Below, in pieces: positions 29,218-37,601 of a stretch of 64,000 bases of DNA (positions are counted from its first letter, which is position 1; every line of letters starts with the position of its first letter). Under the pieces are notes generated by a model. The model made no database searches. It was not told the DNA's origin and saw only the letters and a list, made by a program, of their open reading frames with translations. The stretch is from Pseudomonas hygromyciniae (GTDB lineage: Bacteria; Pseudomonadota; Gammaproteobacteria; Pseudomonadales; Pseudomonadaceae). The position numbers and the translations under genes were made by a program. The stretch covers positions 4,772,501 to 4,836,500 of the forward strand of contig NZ_CP070506.1 in assembly GCF_016925675.1 (NCBI RefSeq), in the 5' to 3' direction.

Positions 29218-29231
29218 GAGGCAACCCGCGT

Positions 29232-29261
29232 AAAAAAAGAGACCTTCGGGTCTCTTTTTTT
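29232..29261 (+). terminator. Terminator after valS
   Basis: The stem AAAAAAGAGACC-TTCG-GGTCTCTTTTTTT has a UUCG tetraloop and a T run, 14 bases after the stop. Confidence 0.95.
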
Positions 29262-29280
29262 GGGTGTTGAAACCCCAATC

Positions 29281-29373
29281 AATGTGGGAGCTGGCTTGCT
29301 CGCGAATGCGGTATATCAGACACATACCCAATAACTGACACACTGCATTCGCGAGCAAGCCCGCTCCCACATT
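29281..29373. repeat. REPIN-type inverted repeat pair
   Basis: The arms AATGTGGGAGCTGGCTTGCT and the complement differ by CTGG against CGGG, with an inner ATGCGGT/ACTGCAT stem. It lies between the valS terminator and rlmF. Confidence 0.9.
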
Positions 29374-29445
29374 TAACCGAGATCAACTTCGGAATGTGTG
29401 ACAATACCCACCACTTTTGAAGCAACCCCAGAATCGACGTAGCCC

Positions 29446-30462
29446 ATGACCGCCCCCAGCACGCCAAAACCTCCGCGCAAGAAGCCTAAAACCGCAGCCA
29501 CGGCCAAGCCCGTCGTGCCGCGCAAGGAAGCGACCCTGCACCCGCGCAACCGCCACCAGGGCCGCTACGACTTCCCCGCGCTGATCAAGACCACGCCAGA
29601 ACTGGCCCAGTTTGTGATCCTCAACCCCTACGGCAAGGAAAGCATCGACTTCGCCAACCCGGACGCGGTGCGGGTGTTCAACCGGGCGCTGCTCAAGGCG
29701 TTTTATGGTGTGCAGCACTGGGATATCCCGGCTGACTACCTGTGCCCACCGGTGCCAGGGCGTGCCGACTACGTACACTTCCTCGCCGACCTGCTGGCCA
29801 GCGTCAACGACGGCAAGATTCCCCGTGGCTCGATCGTCAAGGTGCTGGACATCGGCATGGGCGCCAACTGCGTCTACCCGCTGATCGGCTACATGGACTA
29901 CCGCTGGAACTTCCTCGGCTCCGAGATTGACCCGACAGCCGTCGCCGCTGCCAAGGCCATCGTGCAGTCCAATGACCTGAGCAAGGTTATCCAACTGCGC
30001 CAGCAAACCAATCCCAAGCATATTCTGCTGGGGCTGCTGGAGCCGGGTGAGCGGTTTGACCTGACCATGTGCAACCCGCCCTTCCATGCCTCCATGGACG
30101 AAGCGACCAAAGGCAGCGAGCGTAAATGGCGCGCCCTGGGCAAGGCTGACCCCAAGCGCAAGTTGCCAGTGCTGAACTTCGGCGGCCAGTCGGCAGAGCT
30201 GTGGTGTGAAGGCGGTGAAGCGCGGTTTGTCACGCAATTGATCGCCGAAAGCGCGCATTTCGCCCATAAAGTGCTGTGGTTCAGCACCCTGGTGTCAAAA
30301 GCCTCCAACCTGCCTGCCATCGAGACCGCCCTGAAAAAAGCCGGTGTCCTGGAAAGCCAGGTGGTGGAGATGTCCCAGGGCCAGAAACAAAGCCGTTTTG
30401 TGGCCTGGACCTTCCAGACCAAGAACGAGCAGCAGATCTGGCGCCAGCGCTGGGTGCGCTGA
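29446..30462 (+). CDS. rlmF: 23S rRNA (adenine-1618-N6)-methyltransferase
   Basis: This 338-residue SAM-dependent enzyme methylates A1618 of 23S rRNA. Residues 1-28 are a basic Lys/Pro/Ala-rich tail. The family opening [16 protein letters not shown] follows, then the SAM site [15 protein letters not shown] and the catalytic MCNPPFHAS near residue 208. A terminator ends it, shared with the convergent HU gene. Confidence 0.94.
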   Translation: MTAPSTPKPPRKKPKTAATAKPVVPRKEATLHPRNRHQGRYDFPALIKTTPELAQFVILNPYGKESIDFANPDAVRVFNRALLKAFYGVQHWDIPADYLCPPVPGRADYVHFLADLLASVNDGKIPRGSIVKVLDIGMGANCVYPLIGYMDYRWNFLGSEIDPTAVAAAKAIVQSNDLSKVIQLRQQTNPKHILLGLLEPGERFDLTMCNPPFHASMDEATKGSERKWRALGKADPKRKLPVLNFGGQSAELWCEGGEARFVTQLIAESAHFAHKVLWFSTLVSKASNLPAIETALKKAGVLESQVVEMSQGQKQSRFVAWTFQTKNEQQIWRQRWVR

Positions 30463-30471
30463 CCCTGCATT

Positions 30472-30499
30472 TGTAGGAGCGAGCTTGCTCGCTCCTACA
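30472..30499. repeat. Perfect solo REP palindrome
   Basis: The 13-base arms TGTAGGAGCGAGC and GCTCGCTCCTACA have a two-base centre. It appears to be a pair of REP arms fused after loss of the spacer. Confidence 0.8.
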
Positions 30500-30523
30500 G
30501 ATAAGGCACAAATTGCAGGCAAC

Positions 30524-30564
30524 AAAAAACCGTGCCCGGATCGCTCCGGTGCACGGTTTTTTTT
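30524..30564. terminator. Bidirectional terminator between rlmF and the HU gene
   Basis: The stem AAAAACCGTGC..GCACGGTTTTT contains an inner CCGGATCGCTCCGG and has T runs on both strands. It serves the convergent genes. Confidence 0.93.
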
Positions 30565-30572
30565 ACTGCGTC

Positions 30573-30854
30573 TTACTTGTTGATCGCGTCGGTCAGGCCT
30601 TTGGCCACAACCAGCTTGATCACTTTCTTGGCAGCGATTTCGATGGCAGCGCCAGTCGAAGGGTTACGGCCGGTACGGGCTGGACGCTCGGTCACTTTCA
30701 GCTTGCCAACACCTGGCAGAGTGATTTCGCCACCGTTTTCCAGCTGGTCAGCAACAACTTGGCTCAGTTGGTCCAGCAGAGCGCGCACGGTAGTTTTCGG
30801 TGCGTCTACTGCTTCAGCCAGGTCAGCGATCAGTTGGTCTTTAGTAATAGCCAT
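30573..30854 (-). CDS. hupN: HU-family nucleoid protein
   Basis: This 93-residue DNA-bending protein has helix pair 1-45 and the beta-arm signature GVGKLKVTERPARTGRNPSTG, with the Pro that wedges between bases. The whole protein is one HU/IHF domain. Pseudomonas have several HU paralogues. The location between rlmF and ndpA matches the one called HupN in P. putida, as I recall, so the symbol rests on synteny. A strong GGAAGGA ribosome site precedes the ATG, consistent with abundant expression. Confidence 0.85.
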   Translation of the reverse strand: MAITKDQLIADLAEAVDAPKTTVRALLDQLSQVVADQLENGGEITLPGVGKLKVTERPARTGRNPSTGAAIEIAAKKVIKLVVAKGLTDAINK

Positions 30855-31250
30855 TGTGGTGTTCCTTCCCTATCAAATTCATTTGGATTGCAGAGTGCAG
30901 TGTCAGCCATCGAGCCCGACCGTCATGGCCTGGCACCCCTGGCCATAACCGCGAGAGATCGGGGTTATAGATGCTTGAAACGGGGTTTGGTTCGACCTGA
31001 CAAATGCTGAATGCACGCTTAACGCCGAGACATCGCGTAAGACGGGGCAAAACTAGCACAGAGACGGGGAAATATCCGCTTCTACCTACCCATTTGGTCA
31101 GCTTTATCGCTCTAAACCGTGAAAAAAAGGCATATGGGTCGTCAGAGGCCTCCCGAAACCGCTTCAAACGACGCCGCGACCAACGGGTGCGGTACACTGG
31201 CGACTTTTTCCGGGAGGCCAACCGCTCCCGCTCAACCAGCCGAGAAGCCC
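30855..31250. other. Divergent region between the HU gene and ndpA
   Basis: About 395 bases hold no supported gene. It should contain the promoters of both nucleoid-protein genes. I see no confident -35/-10 pair. The open frame leading into ndpA from 31119 lacks a ribosome site and looks non-coding. Confidence 0.45.
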
Positions 31251-32255
31251 ATGCCGATCCGTCATTGCATCGTCCACCTGATCGACAAAAAACCCGACGG
31301 CACGCCCGCAGTTCTCCATGCCCGCGACTCTGAATTGGCCGAGTCCGCTGCCATCGAGAACATGCTCGCCGACCTCAACGAGAGCTATAACGCCAAACAA
31401 GGCAAGGCCTGGGGTTTCTTCCACGCCGAGTCCGGCGCGCACCCGTTCAGCGGCTGGTTGAAGGAATACTTTGATGGCGGCAAGGATTTCACCGCCTTCA
31501 GTCGGATTGCCGTGGAACACCTGCAAAAGCTGATGGAAGAGTCCAACCTCTCCGTCGGCGGCCACGTGCTGTTTGCCCACTATCAACAAGGCATGACCGA
31601 CTACCTGGCCATCGCCCTGCTGCACCACAGCGAAGGCGTGGCAGTGACCGACGAGTTGGACGTGACGCCTTCGCGCCACCTGGACCTGGGCCAGTTGCAC
31701 CTGGCCGCGCGCATCAACGTGTCCGAATGGCAGAACAACAAGCAGTCCAAGCAGTACATCTCATTTATCAAGGGCAAGAACGGCAAGAAGGTCTCGGAGT
31801 ACTTCCGCGACTTTATCGGCTGCCAGGAAGGCGTCGATGGGCCAGGTGAGACCCGCACCCTGCTCAAGGCCTTCAGCGACTTCGTCGAGAGCGAAGACCT
31901 GCCAGACGAGTCCGCCCGCGAGAAAACCAAGACCCTGGTGGACTACGCCAGCAGTCAGGCCAAGCTCGGCGAACCCATGGGCCTGGAAGAGCTGTCGGGG
32001 TTGATCGATGAAGATCGGCCAAAAGCGTTCTACGACCATATCCGCAACAAGGATTACGGCCTGTCCCCGGAAATCCCGGCGGATAAACGCACCCTCAACC
32101 AGTTCCGCCGCTTCACCGGGCGCGCCGAAGGGCTGTCGATCAGCTTTGAAGCGCACTTGCTGGGCGACAAGATCGAGTATGACGAAGCCGCCGGCACCTT
32201 GATCATCAAGGGCCTGCCGACCCAGCTCACCGACCAGCTCAAGCGTCGTAACTGA
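31251..32255 (+). CDS. ndpA: Nucleoid-associated protein NdpA/YejK
   Basis: This 334-residue member of the NdpA (YejK) family binds double-stranded DNA in E. coli and occurs in the nucleoid. It opens [20 protein letters not shown] and has the conserved [17 protein letters not shown] and [18 protein letters not shown] segments. ATG at 31251, with GAGAAG upstream, gives the usual N-terminus. Its stop overlaps the next gene by one base (TGATG). It is divergent from an HU gene, so two nucleoid proteins share one control region. Confidence 0.93.
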   Translation: MPIRHCIVHLIDKKPDGTPAVLHARDSELAESAAIENMLADLNESYNAKQGKAWGFFHAESGAHPFSGWLKEYFDGGKDFTAFSRIAVEHLQKLMEESNLSVGGHVLFAHYQQGMTDYLAIALLHHSEGVAVTDELDVTPSRHLDLGQLHLAARINVSEWQNNKQSKQYISFIKGKNGKKVSEYFRDFIGCQEGVDGPGETRTLLKAFSDFVESEDLPDESAREKTKTLVDYASSQAKLGEPMGLEELSGLIDEDRPKAFYDHIRNKDYGLSPEIPADKRTLNQFRRFTGRAEGLSISFEAHLLGDKIEYDEAAGTLIIKGLPTQLTDQLKRRN

Positions 32256-32605
32256 TGCTTGGCGGGGTTCTGAAGAAAGTCCTGCTGGTATTGCTGGTGG
32301 TGGTGGCGATCCAGAACTGGGGCAAGATCGAGCGGCTGTTCAACCCCTCGCAGGTGGTCCCGGAGCAAACCCGGGCGTCAGCGCGGGTGGTGCTGTATGC
32401 CACCGACTGGTGTGGCTACTGCAAGCAGATCCAGCGATTCCTAGATCAGAAGGGCATTCCCTACAAGAGCGTCGATATCGACAAGGATCCCGAAGGCCGC
32501 AAGGCCTATCAGGCGCTGGGCGGTGGCGGGATTCCGTTTGTGGATGTGAACGGCACGCTGATTCGCGAATACAACCCGGACGCGATCCTGTCTGCCCTCA
32601 AATAA
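32255..32605 (+). CDS. Membrane-anchored glutaredoxin-like protein
   Basis: These 116 residues contain a single N-terminal helix (about 4-22, LKKVLLVLLVVVAIQNW), a linker, then a compact glutaredoxin fold with active site DWCGYCK near residues 50-56, the cis-Pro region GGGGIPFVDVNG, and a final helix. It would be an inner-membrane thiol oxidoreductase. The charge pattern (KK before the helix) leaves orientation unsure. It is coupled to ndpA by a one-base overlap. The substrate is not known. Confidence 0.82.
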   Translation: MLGGVLKKVLLVLLVVVAIQNWGKIERLFNPSQVVPEQTRASARVVLYATDWCGYCKQIQRFLDQKGIPYKSVDIDKDPEGRKAYQALGGGGIPFVDVNGTLIREYNPDAILSALK

Positions 32606-32607
32606 CT

Positions 32608-32739
32608 GTGGCGAGGGGGCTTGTCCCCCGTTGGGCTGCGCAGCAGCCCTAAACCCAGGCGCTGCGGTCTGCCTGATAAAAAGCGGCGGTCTTACTGGGG
32701 CTGCTGCGCAGCCCAACGGGGGACAAGCCCCCTCGCCAC
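32608..32739. repeat. GTGGCGAG-type inverted repeat element
   Basis: The arms GTGGCGAGGGGGCTTGTCCC and CCGTTGGGCTGCGCAGCAGC and complements span 132 bases. It belongs to the same family as 4471-4633 but has the GGGGG core variant. It lies between the glutaredoxin and GST genes, which converge. Confidence 0.9.
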
Positions 32740-32779
32740 TGAAACATCCAACCTGCACCACAGATACACATAATCCAAC

Positions 32780-33715
32780 CTACAGCTGCTGGATACCGAA
32801 CCCTAGGCGCGGGAAGTGCACATGCACGGTGCCGGCGCGCTCATCTTCGCGGCGCAGGATCAGTTCTTCGCGACCGGCAAATATCAACTCGCCTATCACC
32901 GGGTCGACGCCGTAGTCGGTCGCAGCGATGCTCACTGGCTGGCCCACCTTGAACCCGTTGGGATCTTCAAACACTTCATCCGGCAACGCCGCAGGCGCGC
33001 TGTCACGGGCAATTTCCAAGGCCTGGCTGGCACTCATCTCGCTGGCGGTGCCATGCCCAAAGCCCAGCACCCGGGCAAGCCAGGCGCCGACAACCGGATA
33101 GTTATCCACCAGCGGCGACGTCACCGACGAGCCCTTGAGGAACCACAACGGATGGGCCATGGAGAAGTCGGCAATCGACGGCTCGCCAAACAGGAAATCC
33201 CCCGACTGACGCTGCAACTGTTGCTCCAGCCGCGCAATGATGGCCGGCCACTGGTGCAGGGCCACGTCCAGTTGCACGCGGGTGGCAGTACCGTCGCCGA
33301 ACATCTTGCTGCGGTCTGCAACCAGTACCTGCAGCAAATGCGGCGGCACCTTGGCAAATTTCACGGCCAGGGATTCAGGCTGGAATACCAGGGCCACGGC
33401 GTGGGAAAACACCACCGAATCGGCCCAGGCCGCAAAGCTCTGGCTGACCAGCTCCTGACCTTCGGGAAACAGCGCAGGCGTGGCCTTTTCCTGTTCCAGG
33501 CGGCGTGCGATCAACGCAGTGTCACAATAAATATCCGCACCGACCTGCAGCACCGGGGTTTTACGGTAGCCGCCGGTCAGGGCCGTCAGGTCGGGCTTGG
33601 GCATCACCGGGGGAATGGTCACCGATTGCCAGGACAGCCCTTTGAAGCCCAGGAGCAGGCGGGCTTTTTCCGCGAAGGGGGATTGGGGGTAGTGGTGCAG
33701 GATCAACTCAGACAT
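32780..33715 (-). CDS. Glutathione S-transferase family protein with extra C-terminal domain
   Basis: These 311 residues carry a thioredoxin-like N domain (MSELILHHYPQSPFAEKARLL, with the Ser near residue 12 in the catalytic position, and the cis-Pro segment KTPVLQVG). An all-helical GST C domain follows to about residue 215. A roughly 85-residue tail (EVFEDPNGFKVGQPVSIAATDYGVDPVIGEL) is longer than in classical GSTs and looks like a small beta domain. The protein probably conjugates or reduces a small electrophile with glutathione. The substrate is unknown. Confidence 0.8.
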   Translation of the reverse strand: MSELILHHYPQSPFAEKARLLLGFKGLSWQSVTIPPVMPKPDLTALTGGYRKTPVLQVGADIYCDTALIARRLEQEKATPALFPEGQELVSQSFAAWADSVVFSHAVALVFQPESLAVKFAKVPPHLLQVLVADRSKMFGDGTATRVQLDVALHQWPAIIARLEQQLQRQSGDFLFGEPSIADFSMAHPLWFLKGSSVTSPLVDNYPVVGAWLARVLGFGHGTASEMSASQALEIARDSAPAALPDEVFEDPNGFKVGQPVSIAATDYGVDPVIGELIFAGREELILRREDERAGTVHVHFPRLGFGIQQL

Positions 33716-33796
33716 GCCGGACTCCGCCAGATGAAGGAACCGCCAGCTTATCGTGCAAAACCCCAGGGGCCTACCCTTTGGCCTGATGGGAACCGA

Positions 33797-34081
33797 TCAG
33801 TCAGATTGATAAGCCCGCGCCAGACACTCCTTGGCGCTTTTCTTGAGTTTTTTTATCAAGCGTTCCTGGCGCAAGGCCTCGCCCTTGCTTGCGCAGGCCT
33901 CGGTATACACCAGCGCCACCGCCGGGCTGGAAAGAAAGAACCGCGCGCCCTTGCCGCTTTGATGGGTCGCAAAGCGGCGCACCGGATCATTGCTGATCCC
34001 GCAATAGAGCGAGCCATTGGCGGCACGGACCAGGTAGACAAACCAGGGTTTCGATACGGTGGGTTCAGGCGAACTGTTCAC
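33797..34081 (-). CDS. GIY-YIG nuclease-fold protein, UPF0213 type
   Basis: These 94 residues make a single GIY-YIG domain. The motif is [20 protein letters not shown], with Y-V and YCGI in the GIY-YIG positions. [14 protein letters not shown] supplies the conserved Arg and His, and the catalytic-type Glu lies in [15 protein letters not shown]. Small stand-alone members are common in bacteria and most have no known substrate. It may be a DNA repair accessory, which is inference only. Confidence 0.85.
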   Translation of the reverse strand: MNSSPEPTVSKPWFVYLVRAANGSLYCGISNDPVRRFATHQSGKGARFFLSSPAVALVYTEACASKGEALRQERLIKKLKKSAKECLARAYQSD

Positions 34082-34115
34082 GAAGTATTGGCCAGCGAAA
34101 AGAGCACCAATCTTA

Positions 34116-34586
34116 TCAACGACCGGCCTGGAACGCTTTCAGGCCTTTCAATGCTTGTGCCCGCACGGCGTTGCGTACCAGTGGCGTCCAGCCCAACAAC
34201 AGGCCCTTGGTACCGAGCGCCTGGCGCGACCAGCGCCACAGGTCAAAGTGATCGTGGTGCTCGCAGATCTTGCCATCACGGAATACGAAGCGTGCCTGGA
34301 TATCGTTGACCACGGTGTTGCCGGTCTGGCTGAACAGGTACGTCGCCACCCAATGGGCGCTGCCGGTGGTGTCGTCGCTGCGCACTTGGTCAAAGGTCAG
34401 GGAAAAGTCCTTGGCCCGGGTGGTGAGCATGCGCCACATATCGCCGGCATCGCGTCCACGCAGTTCACCAAATGCAGGATCGCTGAACAGCACGTCGTCG
34501 GTGTAGCAAGCGCTCATGGCGTCAGCATCCAGACGTTCAAAGGCGCTGTAGAACTCGACAATCAGGGCGTTGTGGGCATCACTCAT
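34116..34586 (-). CDS. SnoaL/NTF2-like domain protein
   Basis: This 156-residue cone-shaped alpha+beta domain opens [31 protein letters not shown] and has the family turns [15 protein letters not shown] and [18 protein letters not shown]. Such proteins act as ester-cyclase-like enzymes, isomerases or ligand binders. No specific function is visible. The His-rich HHDHFD segment could form an active or metal site. Confidence 0.8.
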   Translation of the reverse strand: MSDAHNALIVEFYSAFERLDADAMSACYTDDVLFSDPAFGELRGRDAGDMWRMLTTRAKDFSLTFDQVRSDDTTGSAHWVATYLFSQTGNTVVNDIQARFVFRDGKICEHHDHFDLWRWSRQALGTKGLLLGWTPLVRNAVRAQALKGLKAFQAGR

Positions 34587-34644
34587 GGGCAGCTTCCAAA
34601 AGAGAGGTAGTCAAGCCAAGCACTGTACCCGTGTCGAGCGGACC

Positions 34645-34785
34645 GTGGCGAGCGGGCTTGCCCCGCGCTGGACTGCGCAGCAGACCCAAAACCAGCCAAC
34701 TCGGTTTGCCTGAAGAACCTCGGCGGGTTGGGGTTTGAGTTTGGGGCTGCTGCGCAGCCCAGCGGGGGACAAGCCCCCTCGCCAC
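34645..34785. repeat. GTGGCGAG-type element with mismatched arms
   Basis: The left arm is GTGGCGAGCGGGCTTGCCCC and the right arm ends GGGGGACAAGCCCCCTCGCC. The halves therefore come from the two core variants of the family. The inner GACTGCGCAGCAGACCC is also altered compared with GGGGCTGCTGCGCAGCCC on the right, so it may be decaying or recombinant. Confidence 0.85.
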
Positions 34786-34814
34786 AAAAAAACTGCCCCC
34801 TTGCCAACATCCAC

Positions 34815-35450
34815 CTAAGGCACCATCCCGCAGTTACGCGCATAGGCAAACAAATCCACATCGGTGGAAATGCACAGGCGTTGCATCGCGGTACTTTTCT
34901 GTTTGCTGATCGTGGAAATACTGCGATTGACCCGTGCGGCGATCTGGCTGACGGTCAGGCCGCTGGCCAGCATCCGCACCACTTCCCGCTCTTTGCCCGA
35001 CAACTGCGGCAGTTGTGACTGATCCCCCGTCCCGGCTTCCACCAATTGCACCCGCAGGCACTCGCTGGCAAAGGTCTGGCCGCCGATCACGGCGTTGATG
35101 GCCTGCGGCAACTCCCTGGCCGACGCGCTCTTGGCCACGATGGCGCGGGCGCCATGGGCGAGGGAGGCACGCAGGGTGGCGACATTGGCGAACATGGTGA
35201 CCAGGATAACCGGCAAGTCCGGATACTGACGGGCCAGCAGGCTCAACAAGCCATAGCCATCAGCCTGCTGCCCTCCGGGCATGGCGAAGTCGGTGACCAG
35301 AACATCGCACGGCGTGGTACTCAACAGCCTGAGCAGCGCGTCGGGGCCATCGGCCTCCCCCACCACTTTGCAGCGACCGTTCGCCTCGATCACCACTCTC
35401 TGCCCGATACGTACAATGGGATGATCGTCAGCAATAATTACTCGAAGCAT
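34815..35450 (-). CDS. NarL/FixJ-family response regulator
   Basis: This 211-residue protein has a receiver domain with the acidic pair (IIADDHP), phospho-acceptor Asp in VLVTDFAMPGG near residue 55 and Lys in IVAKSAS. A LuxR-type helix-turn-helix follows (LSGKEREVVRMLASGLTVSQIAARVNR, read in parts LSGKEREVVRMLASG and TVSQIAARVNRSISTISKQK). The architecture matches RcsB, BvgA and RocA1-type regulators, which receive phosphate from hybrid kinases with Hpt domains and control fimbriae. It lies beside a REC-Hpt gene on the same strand and close to a fimbrial operon, so a role in switching those fimbriae is likely. Confidence 0.88.
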   Translation of the reverse strand: MLRVIIADDHPIVRIGQRVVIEANGRCKVVGEADGPDALLRLLSTTPCDVLVTDFAMPGGQQADGYGLLSLLARQYPDLPVILVTMFANVATLRASLAHGARAIVAKSASARELPQAINAVIGGQTFASECLRVQLVEAGTGDQSQLPQLSGKEREVVRMLASGLTVSQIAARVNRSISTISKQKSTAMQRLCISTDVDLFAYARNCGMVP

Positions 35451-35660
35451 AGATACCCACGGATGATGGCAAATTGAATCCGCGCAAAATAACCCCGCAG
35501 GCGATCCTCAACAACCGTCCAGGATGAGTCCCCCAAGGCCGCGTCCAGTGTTTTGTAGTTACTAATTCTTTCCTTACATAACAAAAGGAAAAACCCTACA
35601 GCCAAAAACCAGGCAGTCAGATTGCCAAATATTTATCGACACAAGTCACACCCACAGCGC

Positions 35661-36452
35661 TTACAAACTGCGCAAATACTCAAGGCACCGCCGCAAGTCC
35701 GCCCGGAATGCCTGCAGCGCTGAAGCGTTCGCCAACACGCCGTCGGCGTGAATTTGCTCAATCAGCTTCACACCTCTGAACTCAAGGTCTGCTCCCCCCA
35801 AAAAAGCCAGACTGCCTACCAGGCGATGTAGCCGCTGGGTGGTCAATGGAGTGCTCAAGGTGCGACAGGCTTGATCGAGGAACGCAAAGTCTTCCCAGGC
35901 CTCATCCAGCAGGCTGGCGAGCATCTGGTCGACGACCCGCTCATTACCGAAGGTTTGCACCAGGTGGGCACGCGTTGGCCATGCCCCCGCCGTGGGCCTG
36001 CCCCACACCGGCGCGATGCCCGGCAGCCAGCGCGCCAATGTCGCTTGCAGTTGCTCCAGCGCCAGCGGCTTGAGCAGCCAGGCGTCCATGCCGGCGTCGC
36101 GGCACCGTTGCGGATCGTCATTTTGCAGATTGGCAGTCAAGGCAATGATCGGCACGCGCTTGAGCCCCTTGCGGCACTCATGCTGGCGAATGGCGCGGGC
36201 CATGCGATAGCCATCCATCTGCGGCATTTGGCAGTCGCTGATAATCAGGTCGAAAGGCCGCTTGATAACCGCCAACAGCCCCTGGCAGCCATCGCCCACG
36301 GCTTCATGCCCAACGCCCAGCTTTTGCAGAAAGTAGCCCAATAGCGCGCGATAAGCGGAGTGGTCATCCACCACCAATACGTTCAGGTGCGCTACGGGGG
36401 GAGGCTCCGACGCTCGGCCCTCCCCGGTGGTTGAACGGACCAGAGAGCCCAT
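35661..36452 (-). CDS. Free-standing receiver-Hpt protein
   Basis: This 263-residue protein has a receiver domain (about 22-140) with VLVVDDHSAYR, acceptor Asp in LIISDCQMPQMDG and Lys in WLLKPLAL. A C-terminal Hpt domain has phospho-His in LHRLVGSLAFLGGADL near residue 210. This is the arrangement of the last two modules of BvgS/RcsC-type hybrid kinases, but here without sensor or kinase domains. ATG at 36452 has AAGGGG about 4-9 bases upstream; an in-frame GTG 6 bases earlier is less likely. Phosphate probably passes from an unlinked kinase to this protein and then to the NarL-type regulator downstream, 210 bases away. Confidence 0.87.
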   Translation of the reverse strand: MGSLVRSTTGEGRASEPPPVAHLNVLVVDDHSAYRALLGYFLQKLGVGHEAVGDGCQGLLAVIKRPFDLIISDCQMPQMDGYRMARAIRQHECRKGLKRVPIIALTANLQNDDPQRCRDAGMDAWLLKPLALEQLQATLARWLPGIAPVWGRPTAGAWPTRAHLVQTFGNERVVDQMLASLLDEAWEDFAFLDQACRTLSTPLTTQRLHRLVGSLAFLGGADLEFRGVKLIEQIHADGVLANASALQAFRADLRRCLEYLRSL

Positions 36453-36954
36453 GTACACCCCTTGCGCGCTATCGGACTGAAGACTGGCAGCCCCCAGAGA
36501 TCACAACCTCCGGCAGCGCTGGCGTAATAGGCAAGACGCCACGGTGCAGCACCGCGAAAAGAACGCATGTAACTATCATCGCCGCAAAAATATAGCCTTT
36601 GGGATGTTCCTAAGCCGATACAACAACTACGAAAAACAACTTTCCTACAGCACTGAAAACTTATTCTTACAGACTTCCCGCAAGACGCCCCATTGTCGTA
36701 TTTGTTGTATTTGCCCCTCGCCAAGCCCTCGCTAAATTGCGCCCCCACCCCAGAGAGGGACGGCTCGCCACCCGTCGTGCCAGCCACCAACAAACCCTGC
36801 CCCCGCAAAGCGCCCGCCCATTGAGGCCAGGCCTTGCCGTGCATCTTTTTTATCAATCAGCCTTGCAGTGGACAATTGAAATGAACACCTCCCGATACCT
36901 GATGAGCGCCACCCCCAATGTCCTTTCGACACCCGCGGATCAGGTCCTGTAACC
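36453..36954. other. Divergent control region, phosphorelay gene and fimbrial operon
   Basis: About 500 bases, clearly more AT-rich than their surroundings between 36560 and 36735, hold no supported gene. They should contain the promoters of the REC-Hpt gene (minus) and the fimbrial operon (plus). The inverted repeat at 36617-36711 is the only strong pattern. Short open frames here lack ribosome sites. Confidence 0.55.
36617..36711. promoter_or_regulatory. Imperfect 17-bp inverted repeat, possible regulator sites
   Basis: GATACAACAACTACGAA at 36617-36633 and AATACAACAAATACGAC on the opposite strand at 36695-36711 agree at 14 of 17 positions. The centres are 78 bases apart, about seven helical turns. 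This could place two dimers of the NarL-type regulator on one face, or support looping. Confidence 0.5.
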
Positions 36955-37569
36955 ATGAAGACTTTTGCCTCTAGCCTCATGCTCGCGTTGCTGGTCACAC
37001 CTTCGGTATTTGCAGCCAGTTCCATCGACCTGGCCGTCAGGGGGAAGATCACCCCTAGCGCCTGCACGCCAGCATTCGCCGGCAGCAACATCATCGAACA
37101 CGGAAAAATCGCCGCCAAAGACCTGGTGCAAAACAATCCCACGTACCTGCCCAAGGCCAACGTGAAATTCTCGGTCACCTGCGAGGCCAGCACGCTTTTC
37201 GCGATCAAGCCCATCGACAACCGCATCGGCACCTCCACCTCTCCCTTCAACTTCGGCCTGGGATTTGTCAACGGCGACAAAAAGCTCGGCAGCTTCTATC
37301 TGACGCCCATGAACATGCTGGCCGACGGTATCGCCGTGCAGCCAATCGCATCAAGCAACGGAGGCAACACCTGGTATGCCGAATGGCGATGGGAACTGTT
37401 GACCCTGTGGGGTGCGGGCACCATGGACGACGCGTCCACCCTGCTGCCATCCAAAGTGTTGGAGATAGACCTTGAGGTCGGTACCACCATCGGCCGTGCC
37501 GATCAGTTTGACCTGAGCGAAGAGCTCGACATCGACGGCTCCGGCACCCTGGAAGTGGTGTACCTGTAG
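36955..37569 (+). CDS. DUF1120 fimbrial subunit 1
   Basis: This 204-residue secreted pilin-like protein is the first gene of the fimbrial operon. The signal peptide ends SVFA-AS. An N-terminal strand with alternating hydrophobics (SSIDLAVRGKITPSAC) suits donor-strand exchange. Cys 37 and Cys 76 are 39 residues apart and probably form a disulfide. The C-terminus is LDLSEELDIDGSGTLEVVYL, ending Tyr-Leu. DUF1120 subunits occur in E. coli as YhcE/YhcF, beside a chaperone and usher. It probably forms part of the fibre shaft. The next gene starts 32 bases later. Confidence 0.85.
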   Translation: MKTFASSLMLALLVTPSVFAASSIDLAVRGKITPSACTPAFAGSNIIEHGKIAAKDLVQNNPTYLPKANVKFSVTCEASTLFAIKPIDNRIGTSTSPFNFGLGFVNGDKKLGSFYLTPMNMLADGIAVQPIASSNGGNTWYAEWRWELLTLWGAGTMDDASTLLPSKVLEIDLEVGTTIGRADQFDLSEELDIDGSGTLEVVYL

Positions 37570-37601
37570 CCCCCGTTTCACTCACAAGGAAGGTCCATTG
37601 G

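Noticed and set aside
26311..29370. A very long open frame on the minus strand opposite valS, and similar ones opposite gcd (1948-4401), asrA (7435-9984), rhlB (51656-53317) and lepA (19378-21189, plus strand).
   Set aside because: They mirror the high third-position GC of the real genes, have unlikely composition (many His, Gln and Arg), no family motifs and no ribosome sites.
30472..30499. Perfect palindrome after rlmF as a terminator.
   Set aside because: It has no T run and has the REP core sequence. The true terminator lies 25 bases further on.
36392..36856. A 154-codon minus-strand frame in the region between the REC-Hpt gene and the fimbrial operon.
   Set aside because: It overlaps the REC-Hpt start, has no ribosome site or recognisable domain, and crosses the AT-rich control region.
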